A DNA stretch of 64,000 nucleotides, taken from Bilabrum cf. latius (lineage: Eukaryota; Bigyra: Bicosoecida; Bigyra; Bicosoecida). How positions within the stretch are numbered: position 1 is the stretch's first letter; the number at the start of each line of letters is the position of its first letter. A program made the position numbers and the translations under genes. Below are positions 1-9,984 of this stretch, one piece after another. The notes under the pieces are model-generated. The model made no database searches, was not told the DNA's origin, and was given only the letters and a program-made list of their open reading frames with translations. The stretch spans positions 372,001 through 436,000 of the forward strand of contig OZ237743.1 in assembly GCA_965178125.1 (NCBI GenBank), in the 5' to 3' direction.

Positions 1-403
1 CTGGCTTGTTTCGGCGCACGTAAATAGGCCTTTCCTATTCTTGTAGGTGCCTTGCCAATTCGTTAAATTCATTTCCGTTGTCTATTTCTAGCCTCACGGT
101 GGGTTGCTAGACATTTCCCCGCATGAATATCTAGAGAGCTTTTTCATAGGTTTCTTTCTGGGTTTTCTTCAATAGCGGTTCTGCGTCTATTAATTTGGTG
201 TGTAAATCCACAGCAGTTAAAAGGTATTTATATCCTTGGTCGTTCGGCAATTGGAGTAAATCCATCTGAACGACTGCGTTTGGCTGCGGGACGTTCACCT
301 TGGGTCTGTTCTTGCCCTTGGGTTTCTTTGGGCGTTTCATTAAATTGCGGATTCTAGAGTCCTAGGGTATGTGAACCCCTTGGAGAACATATTGGAGAAC
401 ATT
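1..403 (-). CDS. rve-type integrase, N-terminal part, runs off the window (element 0)
   Basis: N-terminal part of a retroviral-type (DDE, rve) integrase on the minus strand, which would insert the linear viral DNA into the host genome. The frame from the ATG at 401-403 (or 389-391) has four in-frame TAG codons (362, 131, 107, 35) and no TAA or TGA. Read as Gln it aligns with the element 1 integrase at 18027-19160: a basic stretch with KRPKKPKGK, then VQMDLLQLP (first catalytic Asp) and LEIDNGNEFN (second catalytic Asp). The catalytic Glu and any chromodomain lie beyond position 1. It belongs to a different, TAG-using element from element 1. The start codon is uncertain; the family assignment is fairly firm. 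Confidence 0.75.
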
Positions 404-1015
404 CGGGTATTCTTTCAGGATTTCCATTTACTATAAGGGTCGGTAGGGAAACCGTGGGAAAATCTTGGGAAATGGTGGGATACCTTGGGAAACACCAGGG
501 ACTTCTTTGGAAAAGGTGGGATTTCTTTGGATGCTGTATGAAATTGATTGGAAACCGAGGGGAAACCTTGGGAAAGTCTTGGGAACCTTCGCTTCGGAGA
601 AAGACCAGACGTTCCCTCGGCTCCCGTCTTGACTCTAGATGGAGACCGATGTAGAAACTCTTCAGTAAGTCTAAAATTGAGTTTTGCCCTGCGAAGTAGG
701 GACAAATTCGTTCCTTCGGCTCCCGTATCCCTCTAACAGCAAACACAGGGATGTTTTTGGGAGGCCGTTGGATTCTTCAAATTTCTTCTGACACTTTTAT
801 AAAAACATCTCTGTCATTGCTGTAGGAGAAATATAGGAGTAGTAATAAAAGATAAACTTTAAATTCCCCTACTTTGTAGGAGATAAAAAGTAGTCTGTTT
901 TATGAGACATGGACTATGAGACACGCTACGGAATTCTACTAGGAGACTAAAGAGTAGTAGAGAGGCGCGAAGCGTCTCCTCTATATTGCTGTGGAGCCCC
1001 GCTCATCACACTTGA
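404..1015. other. Non-coding terminal region of element 0
   Basis: I see no convincing gene here. On the plus strand at 435-590 it carries repeated CTTGGGAAA units, the inverse complement of the TTTCCCAAGG repeats near the left end of element 2. Two related blocks containing CGGCTCCCGT lie at about 611-633 and 707-727. Short hairpins of the type CCCTAC-loop-GTAGG occur at about 868-884, and a GC-rich hairpin GAGGCGC-GAA-GCGTCTC lies near 962-980. The arrangement resembles the left end of element 2 in opposite orientation, so element 0 probably ends near 1015. Confidence 0.55.
736..825. repeat. Imperfect inverted repeat, shared with element 2
   Basis: Left arm 736-758 contains AACAGCAAACACAGGGATG and right arm 801-825 contains ACATCTCTGTCATTGCTGT; they can pair as a long hairpin. 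Nearly the same pair of arms occurs at 58650-58672 and 58712-58734 in element 2. Conservation between two elements suggests a transcription end/processing signal or a terminal structure. The role is inferred. Confidence 0.6.
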
Positions 1016-1254
1016 CCCCCCCCATTCTTTCCTAAGTAAATTCTTCCATTACCGCCATCACTGGTAATGAATGGTACACCTTTTCCGTCAGCTTGACTGA
1101 AAGAAATTCCAGCATTGCTTGCCAAGTCTCCATTACCATCAAGTGTTGATATTAAATTAAAACGATTAGTATTTATAATACTATGACCTTGGCAATCTAA
1201 TTGTTTGGCTATATTTAAATAACCGATGGTTGAAAAGGGCATATTATCCGACAT
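1006..1254 (-). CDS. Short fibre-like protein (element 1)
   Basis: An 82-aa protein starting MSDNMPFSTIGYL, almost the same first residues as the 338-aa fibre-like protein just upstream (1284-2300). This shared N-terminus probably anchors both in the virion. The rest (SDGGNGRIYLGKNGGG) is Gly/Asn-rich like fibre heads. A TCTA motif lies about 20 nt before the ATG. Its C-terminal codons run through a G8 tract (C8 at 1016-1023 on the plus strand) that also looks like the element 0/element 1 junction, so the protein may be truncated there. It stops at TGA. Confidence 0.55.
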   Translation of the reverse strand: MSDNMPFSTIGYLNIAKQLDCQGHSIINTNRFNLISTLDGNGDLASNAGISFSQADGKGVPFITSDGGNGRIYLGKNGGGQV

Positions 1255-1283
1255 ATTACAAGACTATAGATTATTTTTTTAAA

Positions 1284-2300
1284 TTAAGGTGGAGCCGATA
1301 TGGGGTCAAGTGGTGTGGGTGGTAAGTTGGCAGCGGTTATATTCCCCATAACTACTAAATTACCATTTGTTAAGTTCAGGCGGAATAAATTAAATTGACT
1401 TAACTTATCAGTTATGCGGATATGGTTATCATCATCACATTCAATGAAACATTTTATATCACCATTGTTCTGAATAGCAATTTGAGAACCGGCTTGAAAA
1501 GTTGTAGCATCAATAAAATTGGCATTTACTATATTATTATTGCCAGCATCATCACCAACAGTTAAAACTTGGGTTAGATTCTGAGGACTTCCACCTCCTC
1601 CCGATTGTGAATCAACATAAGCTTTTGTGGCTACATCCTGAGCATTGGTAGGATTCCCTATATTTACGATTGATTGACCTCCTCCGTCATTTCCTTGATT
1701 TAATACTTGGGTAAGATTCTTATTAGAAGCATTATCAACATATGATTTAGTTGCGGCATCCGTTGAATCTGAGGGTTGTGAGAGGTTTTTGATTTGCTGA
1801 TTTCCCGCATCGTTTCCAACGGTTAACACTTGGGATAGATTCTGAGAACTTCCTCCGCCACCCGATTGTGAATCAACATAAGCTTTTGTGGCTACATCTT
1901 GGTCATTAGTTGGGTCATTGACATCAGTTATTTTGTTATTTCCTGCCGAATTTCCAACGGCTAACACTTGGGTTAAATTTTGATTGGTTCCTCCGCTTCC
2001 ACCTTGTTGAGAATCTACATATGATTTAGTGGCAGCATCCTTAGGGTCTGTTGGTGAAGACACATTCTTTATTTGACCGTTCCAATGAAATTCTACACCG
2101 TCAGTATAATCACCACCGGTTCCTACATTTTTGGATTGTAGTTTAAGTAAGGAGTCTTCTTTAGCCGTTAAATTAAAAGCAAAATTATTACTTGAACTGC
2201 TTATTTCTATATCACCTTTAGTAGATGTATCTCCTTTCACTTCTAATTCTTTGCTTACAGTTAGATACCCTATCTCAGAAAAAGGCATATTATCAGACAT
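1284..2300 (-). CDS. Tail-fibre-like repeat protein (element 1)
   Basis: A 338-aa protein with N-terminus MSDNMPFSEIGYL followed by four degenerate repeats of about 45 residues. Each repeat holds NLTQVL.VGN..GN..I, then NPT..DVATKAYVDSQ and a Gly/Ser linker (SGGGGS). The DVATKAYVD signature is common in phage and large-virus tail-fibre proteins, where it forms trimeric shafts. The likely role is host attachment at the virion surface. The C-terminal 80 residues are non-repetitive and could be a head. TCTA lies about 18 nt before the ATG, and the stop is TAA. Function is inferred from repeat type and linkage to capsid genes. Confidence 0.7.
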   Translation of the reverse strand: MSDNMPFSEIGYLTVSKELEVKGDTSTKGDIEISSSSNNFAFNLTAKEDSLLKLQSKNVGTGGDYTDGVEFHWNGQIKNVSSPTDPKDAATKSYVDSQQGGSGGTNQNLTQVLAVGNSAGNNKITDVNDPTNDQDVATKAYVDSQSGGGGSSQNLSQVLTVGNDAGNQQIKNLSQPSDSTDAATKSYVDNASNKNLTQVLNQGNDGGGQSIVNIGNPTNAQDVATKAYVDSQSGGGGSPQNLTQVLTVGDDAGNNNIVNANFIDATTFQAGSQIAIQNNGDIKCFIECDDDNHIRITDKLSQFNLFRLNLTNGNLVVMGNITAANLPPTPLDPISAPP

Positions 2301-2338
2301 ATTAATATGAAGTAGATTATTTTTCTAGTCCTTTTATA

Positions 2339-2605
2339 ATGATTGAAACTGTTTTATCTGGAATAGCCATCACTATGACTGGGATATATGCCTTCTATAA
2401 AATTATTAAGAAGGTAAAGAAATCTAATTGCTTGGTAGAAATGGCTGACGGCACAAAATACGAAATAGACTTTGATGATGTGTTGAAAACCCTGGAAAGT
2501 ATAGATGATGTAAAGGAGTTTTCAAAACAAGATATGGATAAAGTTAAGAAAGCCTTTAAATCCTCTGTTGATAAAGTGAAGTCCAAACGAAAAGTTGACC
2601 TCTAA
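2339..2605 (+). CDS. Small membrane-anchored protein (element 1)
   Basis: An 88-aa protein of unknown function. Residues about 3-24 form a hydrophobic helix (ETVLSGIAITMTGIYAFY) followed by Lys residues, so it is probably a single-pass membrane protein with a mainly charged C-terminal half rich in Lys and Asp. A TCTA motif (TTTTTCTAGTCC) lies about 13 nt before the ATG. It is divergent from the fibre gene and followed after 25 nt by the next plus-strand gene. It may be a virion membrane or capsid-internal protein, but that is only a guess from context. Confidence 0.6.
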   Translation: MIETVLSGIAITMTGIYAFYKIIKKVKKSNCLVEMADGTKYEIDFDDVLKTLESIDDVKEFSKQDMDKVKKAFKSSVDKVKSKRKVDL

Positions 2606-2891
2606 ATTATTATCTAATGGTTTTATAATAATGGTTATGAAAATTAAAAAGAAGACTTGTAGTCATAAAGGTAAATGTTCTTGTAATGGTAGCTCCAAGA
2701 AAATGAGAGGAGGCAAAAAAGAACCAACACACAACCAACTGATGAGCATATTCAACGACCTATTACAGAAAGAAAATGTTTTAGACAGATTCAAACGAAC
2801 AAATATTGAAGCTTTAGATAATGTTGATGAATTGTCTGCGAAGGAAAGTCGGGAAGAATACAAAGAAGCTCTCATAAGATTAAGATACATT

Positions 2892-3021
2892 TGATGCCAG
2901 AGTGTACGCGCAACCTAGTCTCGTTAACAATCAGACATGGCAAGACCTGACAAAGCTGTGCCTGTGCGCGACCCTTGACCGGACTGACCGGGGCTGGGAA
3001 GAGCACGTGCACTACTCCGCC
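2892..3021 (-). repeat. Ngaro1 split direct repeat B2
   Basis: 130-bp repeat identical or nearly identical to 3224-3353 (B1). It starts TGATGCCAGAGTG at the boundary with the viral gene and forms the outer 3' end of the element. Confidence 0.9.
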
Positions 3022-3049
3022 GAGGAGGAGGGGGTTGGGAGGGTGGGCA

Positions 3050-3223
3050 AAAATTACCCAATCTCCGCCCCTCTCCTGAACACAGAGAGGGTATGCGCGT
3101 CATCGCAAGCAATCCGTTGGCTTGGTCGCACCTTCCCGGTCGCAACCGCCATCGGAACCCAACGAGACGTTCACGCGCTCCCACTCTGGCATCAACACCG
3201 AACCCCATCCGGCGTTAGGATCA
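3050..3223 (-). repeat. Ngaro1 split direct repeat A2
   Basis: 174-bp repeat matching A1 at 8588-8761. It runs from AAAATTACCC to GTTAGGATCA and abuts B1 directly, so the A2/B1 junction (GGATCA|TGATGCC) has the sequence expected of the circular intermediate. Confidence 0.9.
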
Positions 3224-3353
3224 TGATGCCAGAGTGTACGCGCAACCTAGTCTCGTTAACAATCAGACATGGCAAGACCTGACAAAGCTGTGCCTGTGCG
3301 CGACCCTTGACCGGACTGACCGGGGCTGGGAAGAGCACGTGCACTACTCCGCC
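3224..3353 (-). repeat. Ngaro1 split direct repeat B1
   Basis: 130-bp repeat matching B2 at 2892-3021, immediately downstream of the recombinase ORF in element orientation. Confidence 0.9.
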
Positions 3354-3393
3354 AAATCTTACCGCCATGTCTTGTACGCTGCGGCTGTGTGGC

Positions 3394-4452
3394 TCACTCC
3401 AAGTTCAGCCGCAGCGCGCTGGCCAGCACCCACACTGGCCTGTTCAAATCGAGGCTCCTGCCGCCGAGCTCCAGAGGAGGCAAACCTTCCCTGACGCCCC
3501 GCAAGTACACCTCGCATGCAGATGCCGACTTCCATCTGCCAAATCGCCTAATGACCTCGAAGGCGACCCCAGCACGGTCCAAACACATCACTGCCGCGAT
3601 GCGGATGGAATGTCCGTGCACCGCTCCTGCAACTTCTCGTGAGCAGAAGCTGCGGAGCGCCCGTACTACCTGCGCCTTGACGATCGGCTTCGTGTTCGCC
3701 ACGAAGACTGGCCCTGACGTGGGGCAGCTGAGCGCCAGCTACCGGGCGTAGTCTTCGTCTGCGCCTGCAGTTGGGGCGTGGCTCGCTGCTGCCCACGCCA
3801 CGAAGGCTCGCACGCCGCAGAACCTGCTGCCTGTGACTGCCCATCGTCCGGCTCTGCAATGGACTGCGATGGGCTCTGCGGCTTGGATGGAGAACTTGGC
3901 TGGGCCGTCGGCTTTGTGGAGGCCCAGGCGGATGGCAACACCATGGATGCGTCCGTCTCGCGTGATGAACTGCACTTGCTGCCATTGGAGGCCGGCTTGT
4001 CGTCTGGACGCACCGACGAGCTCTCCCAGCCGGAGGCCCCCACAGAAGCAGAGACAGACAGCTGTCCGAGCAGCCTACTCTGTTGTGCTGCAACCGGCTG
4101 TCGAGAAGCACCGTCGGATTGCGCGGAGTGGGGCTGAAGATCGACGCAACGGGTGCGCCGATGGCGATGCTTTGTGGTAGTACCGGAGGATGCTGTCGAG
4201 CTAGCTTGACCGTGGGACGCCGCACGCTCCTGTGGACTCGATGACGACTCGCTAGGCATTTCTGGTGTATGTAGCGATGGTGCCGCCACTGAGAGGCGAA
4301 CATTCCCCTAAGAAGACTGCGAATCTCGAGAGCGCTGCATTGAGCCTGAACGCGAAGAGTCTGCGAGCTGCTGGAAGATGCCCGTCCATGAAACTGCGGT
4401 CGATGTCGTACCACGTGAGGAAGTTGTCGAAGTGCCCCCACGCCGTGCGCAA
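3394..4452 (-). CDS. Tyrosine recombinase of Ngaro1
   Basis: About 352 aa, in a different frame from gag-pol and overlapping its 3' end. The C-terminal catalytic motifs are visible: Arg in GLRLGELVG, H-x-x-R in GHSIRIAAV, and the Tyr in FGRWKSASACEVYLRG. It would integrate the circular cDNA without target duplication. Internal TAG codons (4252, 4201 and others) are read as Gln; the end is TGA at 3394. The first codon at 4450-4452 is TTG and the frame is open further upstream, so the true start is uncertain. Confidence 0.8.
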
Positions 4453-7400
4453 CCCACTGAGTCCAGAGTGGCCACCAGCGTGAAATGGTCGTGCTTGTAC
4501 AAGGTGTTCCAGATCGGCGTGGGACAGTCGACCTGATACACCGCGTCCAGGTGCGTGTATGCCTCCTGTGAGCCGCGGCTCAAAGCGTCCGCAACGACGT
4601 TGTCCTCGCCAGGAATGTGTTTCACGTGAATCTGCACATCTTGCGTTGTCTGCAGTACGAAGATAGGGCGAAGTAAGGCTGCCATGATGTGGCTCTTGGG
4701 TCTGCCGTAGCGTATCAGCTACACGGAAGCATCATTATCACACCACAAACGCACCACACGTGCACGCAGGTGCTGTCGCCAATGCGCCAGTGCCAACAAA
4801 CATGTTGCAAGTTCTGCCGCCGCTACATCCTTCGCCTCTAGGCGATGCGGCCAAGTGCCCTGGATGCCGGTGTGCGAAGTGATGTTGCCGTCCTTGTCGT
4901 GGAGAAGCAGCTCGGCGCCGTAGCCTGTCACCGACGCATCAGTGCGAAGGATGGGACAGTCAATGGTGCCCCGCATCGGAAAGCTGCGCCCGCCTTTGCG
5001 CTGGATAGCCACCTGGAATCCCTCGAGGATTTCCCCAACTGTGAAGCCACCCTTGGACACAAAGGAGGTGGGGACCCACACCTCACCTGGTCGTGACCGG
5101 CTGGCCTACTTGTGAAGGGCCCAGCCCTTGGCGTCATACAGGGGACGTAGAGCACCGCGCATACCATAAAGTGCGCCCGACAGGAAGGACAACTTGCCGA
5201 CCAAGGTCTCAAAGCTAGACAGCAGCATCCCCTTCGTCGTGAGTGCCTCGTGCAGTCTGCGCAGGACGTCGTTGGCCTTGTCCTTAGGGCACCGCACCTC
5301 GTGTTTGATCAAGTCGTAGGTGAGGCCCAAGTACTCGAACACCGGGGCTGGGGGCCCTTGCTTCAATGCTTTCGAGATGCTGACGGGGAAGTTTGTGGAG
5401 TCCAGCTGCCCCATGGCTCGAATTGCCCATGCATCGACTTCGTGATCTCCGCCGAGGCAGGCAAAGTCATCTACAAACACCTCATTTTCGACCTACCAAT
5501 GGCGGGACTAGTCTTGGGCCGTCTTGACATGTCCCGTTGTCGTGCTAGCGGCAGGCGGGGTGGACGTTGCTGACGAGTTCGCCTGGGGCGCCTGGTCCGT
5601 CGTGCTGGATTGGGCGTTGGCGTGCTGCTGCTTCCGGCGTCGTTGCTTCTGCTTGTGTCTCCGTCCGGGTCGCATGGCCCTGCCAATGGACTGCTCCTCG
5701 AGGGCTTGGGCCAAAGCCGAACTGATCGTAGTTGCGAAGGCGGGAGATGATGAGCTGCCCATAGAGAGCCTGAAATCTTGCACGATGCGCCCGTCGGGCA
5801 GCTTGATCAGGTTGTATTGGAGATCCTCCACTGCCACCGGCAGGACCCGAAAGTACGAGGAAATGTCGACGACGTATCCGCTGGCACGCTTGGGGCAGGA
5901 TCGAACTGCTGCGGCTGCCGAGCGCAGCACGTCCATGCTGCTCGTCTGCTGCACAGGCGTGGCTGCACTGTAGTCGATGGCCTTGTTCAGACCGGTACGC
6001 TGGCCGTTCACCTTGAGTGAGGAGTCCTGAAGGAACCGTAGCTTTGTCGAGTCCTTCTTGGGGATCACCAGCGGCCGGGCCCGGGCTGTGTCGAAATCTT
6101 TGGGTGACACGAAGTCACGCTCGCCAGCCCGCATGGAGCGCCCGATCTCGCAGGCGATCTCCCACTTTTCTTCCGGAGACAGCTTACGGTCCTTGTAGTC
6201 TAGATCGTGCTCTTTGGGCACCTCGTCCACGATGGCTAGGGGGCAACCATAGTTCAGTGCTGCCAGTACACGCTCGACTCGTGGGAGGGCTTTAAACTCG
6301 GCAAGGGACGGGGCCTTCCTCGGTGTGCGGCCGCCAAACAGAACCTCCCGCCGGGTCCGCAGTGTTGCAGTCTAGCGAGGCACCTTGTCGAAGTACTTGC
6401 GTGGCGTGAATGCCAGCGGGTCGTCGTGAACCTTCAGGTGGAGCCGCTCACGGTCCCACGTCGCAGCTGGAGCCTCCACGAATTCGCCGGGACATTCTCT
6501 GGTACGCTGGTGATCGTCCTTTCGCTGTATGAAGTCCTCGACGGAGGGTGCTGTCGTCCCTGCCCACTCATGGCTTGGATCCGGAGCTGGATATGCCCAG
6601 TCAACGAATGCTGGAGAGATGTCCGTCCTACCTGGCAGCCTCGTGGATGACGCCGTGGGCGGCCGCTGCGGTCGCTTAGGGCGCGCTAGGGCCACCAGGA
6701 CTGGGTGAAGCGCGGGCGTTGACGTGACAGGTGGTGTGGAAGCAGCACACGCGTCCGATGTGGTGGTAGTCTGCGTACGCCCCTGCGGCAGTGTTGGTGT
6801 TGGAGTGCTGGGCTGGCTCTGACGTGACGTACCTCGTGGGGGGGGGTCAGGTGAAGGCTCCTTGGACTTCCTGGTGGAACCCCCGTCCTGCCGGTCCGCA
6901 CGCTGGTGCTGGCCACCTTGCTGGCCTGCACCGCCACGTCCACGGCCTCGACGGTGTCGACCTCCGCCACGATCGGCACTGGGCTGGTCGCTGTCACCCC
7001 CGCTGCGCCTGGAGCCTCCACTGCCCCCGCCTCCACTGCCCCCGCGGGGGTCGAAGTGACGGGACAGTGCTGCTCGACGGGACGGCGCCTGCATGTCAGC
7101 CTGGACTCCCTGTAGCAGTCCGCGCACGAGGCCAGGTTCGCCTGATCTGCATGCCTCAGTGGCCCACGGATGCAGCAATTGTAGGAGACGCATGCAGTCG
7201 CCAGAAGAGCACGAAGGAATCTCATTCCCAACAAGGTCACGAATCTCAACGTCACAGCGTTCGCCTGTATGGCGCCAAGCATGGGAGGAGAGCATCTCAA
7301 AGGCTGAACTTCCGCGTGGTATCACACACACAGCGGCAAACACCACCTCTAGTCGGGACGCCGATGCAGATGATGCCCCGGAAGCACTAACCAAACGAAG

Positions 7401-8279
7401 AAAATCATTGCGAACCTGCCCCAGGGTTTTCCAATCGGGCACTAGTGATGCTGGACACGACCACGAGCTGCTGCCCTGCGGCAACCAGGACGGCAAGGGC
7501 GCCGTCGAATGCACGCAAGCAGCGCGCACGAGCACACAGCCTAAAGCAAAGGAAATAGCCGAGTAAATAGTGCATAGTAACTCGCTAGATGGCACCTACT
7601 TTTCTCGTCCGCCTGCAGCAGACGACTCCGAGTTGGACGCATCAAACTTCCCAAAACTGGCATTGCTCATCGGCAGAGCTGCATGAAGCCGGCTCGTGAA
7701 CGAGAAAATAGCCGATTCAATCTTGGCTCTCGTCACGGCCTGACCAAACAGGGCACGGGCCAGTTCTGCAGCGAAATCGCGGCCGCTAGCGTCCAAATGA
7801 AGCGCGTCAGCCTAGCAAAACCGCGGCATGAACGCGGATTGGCGAAAGATCGAGGTCAACGTTGCCAAGAAATCATCAGAAAACCAATTCTGCATTCGAA
7901 TTGCAGCGATTGAAGGTGCAGAGGCCTCACGCTACAAAATCTCCACTGGTTGCGAGCGAACGACCGCGGAGTCCACTGCCGTGCCTGCGCCCGGTGAAAC
8001 TGGGTCAATTGAAGACGCAGGCTGCGGTGAGGCAGAAGATGACACAGGAGGTTCACGGGGTGGCTGATGAGCGGGTGTAGCGTCGACCGGTGGCGGGGAT
8101 GAGTGCATCGAGGCTGCTAGTCGGTGCGAGAAGTACCATTGCAATTCCACGTGGGCGGAGAGGTGCGACAGCAGCTCTTCCTGGCGCAGAGTCGGAATGC
8201 TGTGCCACAGCGCAAACAGGCGTAGATGCAGAATTGTCGCTGGGTCGGCCGTTCCCCGCAGCGTCGTGGAGTGCAACAC
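4308..8279 (-). CDS. Gag-RT-RNase H polyprotein of Ngaro1
   Basis: One frame on the minus strand, interrupted only by TAG (7932, 7812, 7596, 6372, 5508, 5493, 5106, 4719, 4308). The gag part is rich in Gly/Arg/Ser near 6900-7050 (nucleic-acid-binding type). Reverse transcriptase spans about 6230-5110, with RPLVIPKKDS..LRFLQD, the DISSYFRVL palm Asp, and FVDDFACLG in the YxDD position. RNase H follows at about 5000-4550, with DASVTGYGAELL, the Glu in AAAELATCL, CDNDAS and IPGEDNVVADALSRG. The exact start is unclear because no ATG precedes the open frame, and the C-terminal limit in the overlap with the recombinase is unclear. Confidence 0.8.
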
Positions 8280-8587
8280 TGCCCGTTGGAGATCCCCAGG
8301 AAGGCGGCCCCAGACCGCGTCAAGCTAGCGGCTGGTGCCCGGAGTCACGCCGGGGGAGTCGTAAGCCGGAGACACACGAGGAAGAAGAAGCTGAGGGCCT
8401 GCCGGGCCCGTTGACCGTGATGCTGCACTGCTGAGCGCCTCCGCGAGCACTGTCGGATCGCCGAAGTCCCGAGTGCCTGGCCTACCGGGGAGCCTGCCCG
8501 AGGCAGGTGGAGGTTGGTGCCGCGGGGGTGAAGACGTTGAGAAGTTGGGCTGTCCGCTGCGCTGGGTATCTGCTGCTGTCCCCGGGG

Positions 8588-8761
8588 AAAATTACCCAAT
8601 CTCCGCCCCTCTCCTGAACACAGAGAGGGTATGCGCGTCATCGCAAGCAATCCGTTGGCTTGGTCGCACCTTCCCGGTCGCAACCGCCATCGGAACCCAA
8701 CGAGACGTTCACGCGCTCCCACTCTGGCATCAACACCGAACCCCATCCGGCGTTAGGATCA
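8588..8761 (-). repeat. Ngaro1 split direct repeat A1
   Basis: 174-bp 5' repeat in element orientation, matching A2 at 3050-3223. Viral coding sequence resumes directly at 8762. Confidence 0.9.
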
Positions 8762-9348
8762 GAAAGCGAGAAAGATAATTTGCTCAAAAATACAATAAGT
8801 GATTCTAATCAATCACGTAATGAACTGATGCGAATGTTGAAAGAAGTTCTGTCAATCTATAAGAAACCTTTAGAATCCACTTTTAAAGCCAGGCTTCGTG
8901 ATAAACTTAGGGTCTTAATGAGGAAACTAGAAGAAAAAGATGGTAGTTTTCCAGACAACCCGAATGGGGAGAGGGCAACACGTTTGGTTTTGGATATGTC
9001 ATACTTGATTAATAAGGTTTTAGAAGTAGGAAGAGACATAGATTTTGAGGAACTAGATGAAAGAACACTGAACGAACCTGACGACCGAGATGAATTTTCA
9101 ATCAGAAGAATTGAAAGAGAGCAAAGACTGAGAGAAAACCCAGATGATGACTTTGGAAGAGCATTGAATAGACTACAAGGCAGAGGCAAACCCAAATACA
9201 AGCCAAAAAATGCGATGAAGTCCAAAGTAATGAAAATTGCTTCTCAACTACAAAAGAAGCACGGCTACAACAAGTCCAAAGCCCTAAAACTAGCATACAA
9301 AGTTATGAAAGAATAATTTAATGAGCAATGTATCAATTACTGATTAAA

Positions 9349-9957
9349 TTATTTGAACCCCAAATATTCTTTAGCCCTTCTATCTAATTCCTTTATGAAC
9401 TTCTCTTCATTGTATTTGTCAATCCTCCGTTTCAATTTATTGTTATTGTTAATGAACTTCGTTAGGTTATCCATAGGCTTCCCCATCAATTTCAGTAGAC
9501 TCCGAAACCGTTTCAAGAGCTTGTAGAATTTGCCTTCTGAAAGCAACTCTTCCATTTCTTCTTTTAGTGTTTTGACATACTTAGATTTAGGTGGAAGACC
9601 TCCCATAAAGAAATTATTCGTTATCTCCATTGGTCTGTCTCCCTCATACAGGATGTATAAGTCTAACTTGATGGTTCCTTTTAGGTTGTTCTTAATCCAA
9701 TTCCTCTTTTTTACGATGTCGTTCAACTTGTTGAATTTCATTTCATTTGTTTTGAACTCACTGAAAAATATGTTTGGTGGTAGTAATTGAATGTATTTAA
9801 TTAAGGCACTGACAAAACTGGAGGGAGAACCTAACCAAACTTGATTAAAGTCTATGTCGGAGAAGTATTTCAAGCTAGGGTCAGTATAAGAACCGACTAT
9901 AAAGGAATCTTCAGGCTTTCCAAGACTAATTACTTCACGGATGTAAGTTAAATCCAT
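9349..9957 (-). CDS. Nucleotidyltransferase-like protein (element 1)
   Basis: A 202-aa protein. Near the N-terminus VGSYTDPSLKYFSDIDFNQ matches the G-S-x(n)-D-x-D signature of the polymerase-beta nucleotidyltransferase superfamily, and IKLDLYILYEGDRP supplies a plausible third acidic residue. It could transfer nucleotides to nucleic acid or protein; the substrate is unknown. It is divergent from the packaging ATPase with only 27 nt between them, sharing an AT-rich promoter region, and ends at TAA. The fold assignment rests on the motif alone. Confidence 0.55.
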   Translation of the reverse strand: MDLTYIREVISLGKPEDSFIVGSYTDPSLKYFSDIDFNQVWLGSPSSFVSALIKYIQLLPPNIFFSEFKTNEMKFNKLNDIVKKRNWIKNNLKGTIKLDLYILYEGDRPMEITNNFFMGGLPPKSKYVKTLKEEMEELLSEGKFYKLLKRFRSLLKLMGKPMDNLTKFINNNNKLKRRIDKYNEEKFIKELDRRAKEYLGFK

Positions 9958-9984
9958 ATTATTATCTAACCTGATATAATAAAA
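9958..9984. promoter_or_regulatory. Divergent AT-rich promoter with TCTA core
   Basis: The 27-nt gap between the nucleotidyltransferase (-) and ATPase (+) genes reads ATTATCTAACCTGATATAAT and is close to palindromic. It is nearly the same as the gap at 11733-11757 between protease (-) and minor capsid gene (+). TCTA preceded by A/T bases is the late promoter core described for mavirus and its giant virus CroV. Confidence 0.6.

Larger units (their letters stand above)
2892..8761 (-). mobile_element. Ngaro1: tyrosine-recombinase (DIRS/Ngaro-type) retrotransposon
   Basis: A 5,870-bp element on the minus strand with the split direct repeats typical of Ngaro: A1 at 8588-8761, body, then B1 3224-3353, A2 3050-3223 and B2 2892-3021. 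A copies are 174 bp and B copies 130 bp, and each pair appears almost identical, which implies recent insertion. It has gag, reverse transcriptase, RNase H and a tyrosine recombinase, and no DDE integrase. Its ends meet the interrupted viral gene without target duplication, as expected of recombinase-mediated insertion. Ngaro elements inside virophage-like elements are known from the flagellate Cafeteria burkhardae. Its frames are full of TAG, unlike the surrounding viral genes. Confidence 0.9.
2631..9316 (+). pseudogene. Element 1 gene split by Ngaro1 (exons of the broken frame 2631-2891 and 8762-9316)
   Basis: The left piece ends ...LIRLRYI at 2891 and the right piece starts ESEKDNLL at 8762. 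Removing 2892-8761 leaves one uninterrupted frame of 271 codons ending in TAA. The left part has a Cys/Lys-rich N-terminus (KKTCSHKGKCSC); the right part is highly charged and helical, with a C-terminus (KKHGYNKSKALKLAYKVMK) of a kind seen in small DNA-binding or core proteins. A TCTA motif is present in ATTATCTAATGG, about 13 nt before the ATG at 2631. The family is not recognised. In this copy the gene is disrupted, unless the retroelement is lost or a partial product suffices. Confidence 0.8.
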
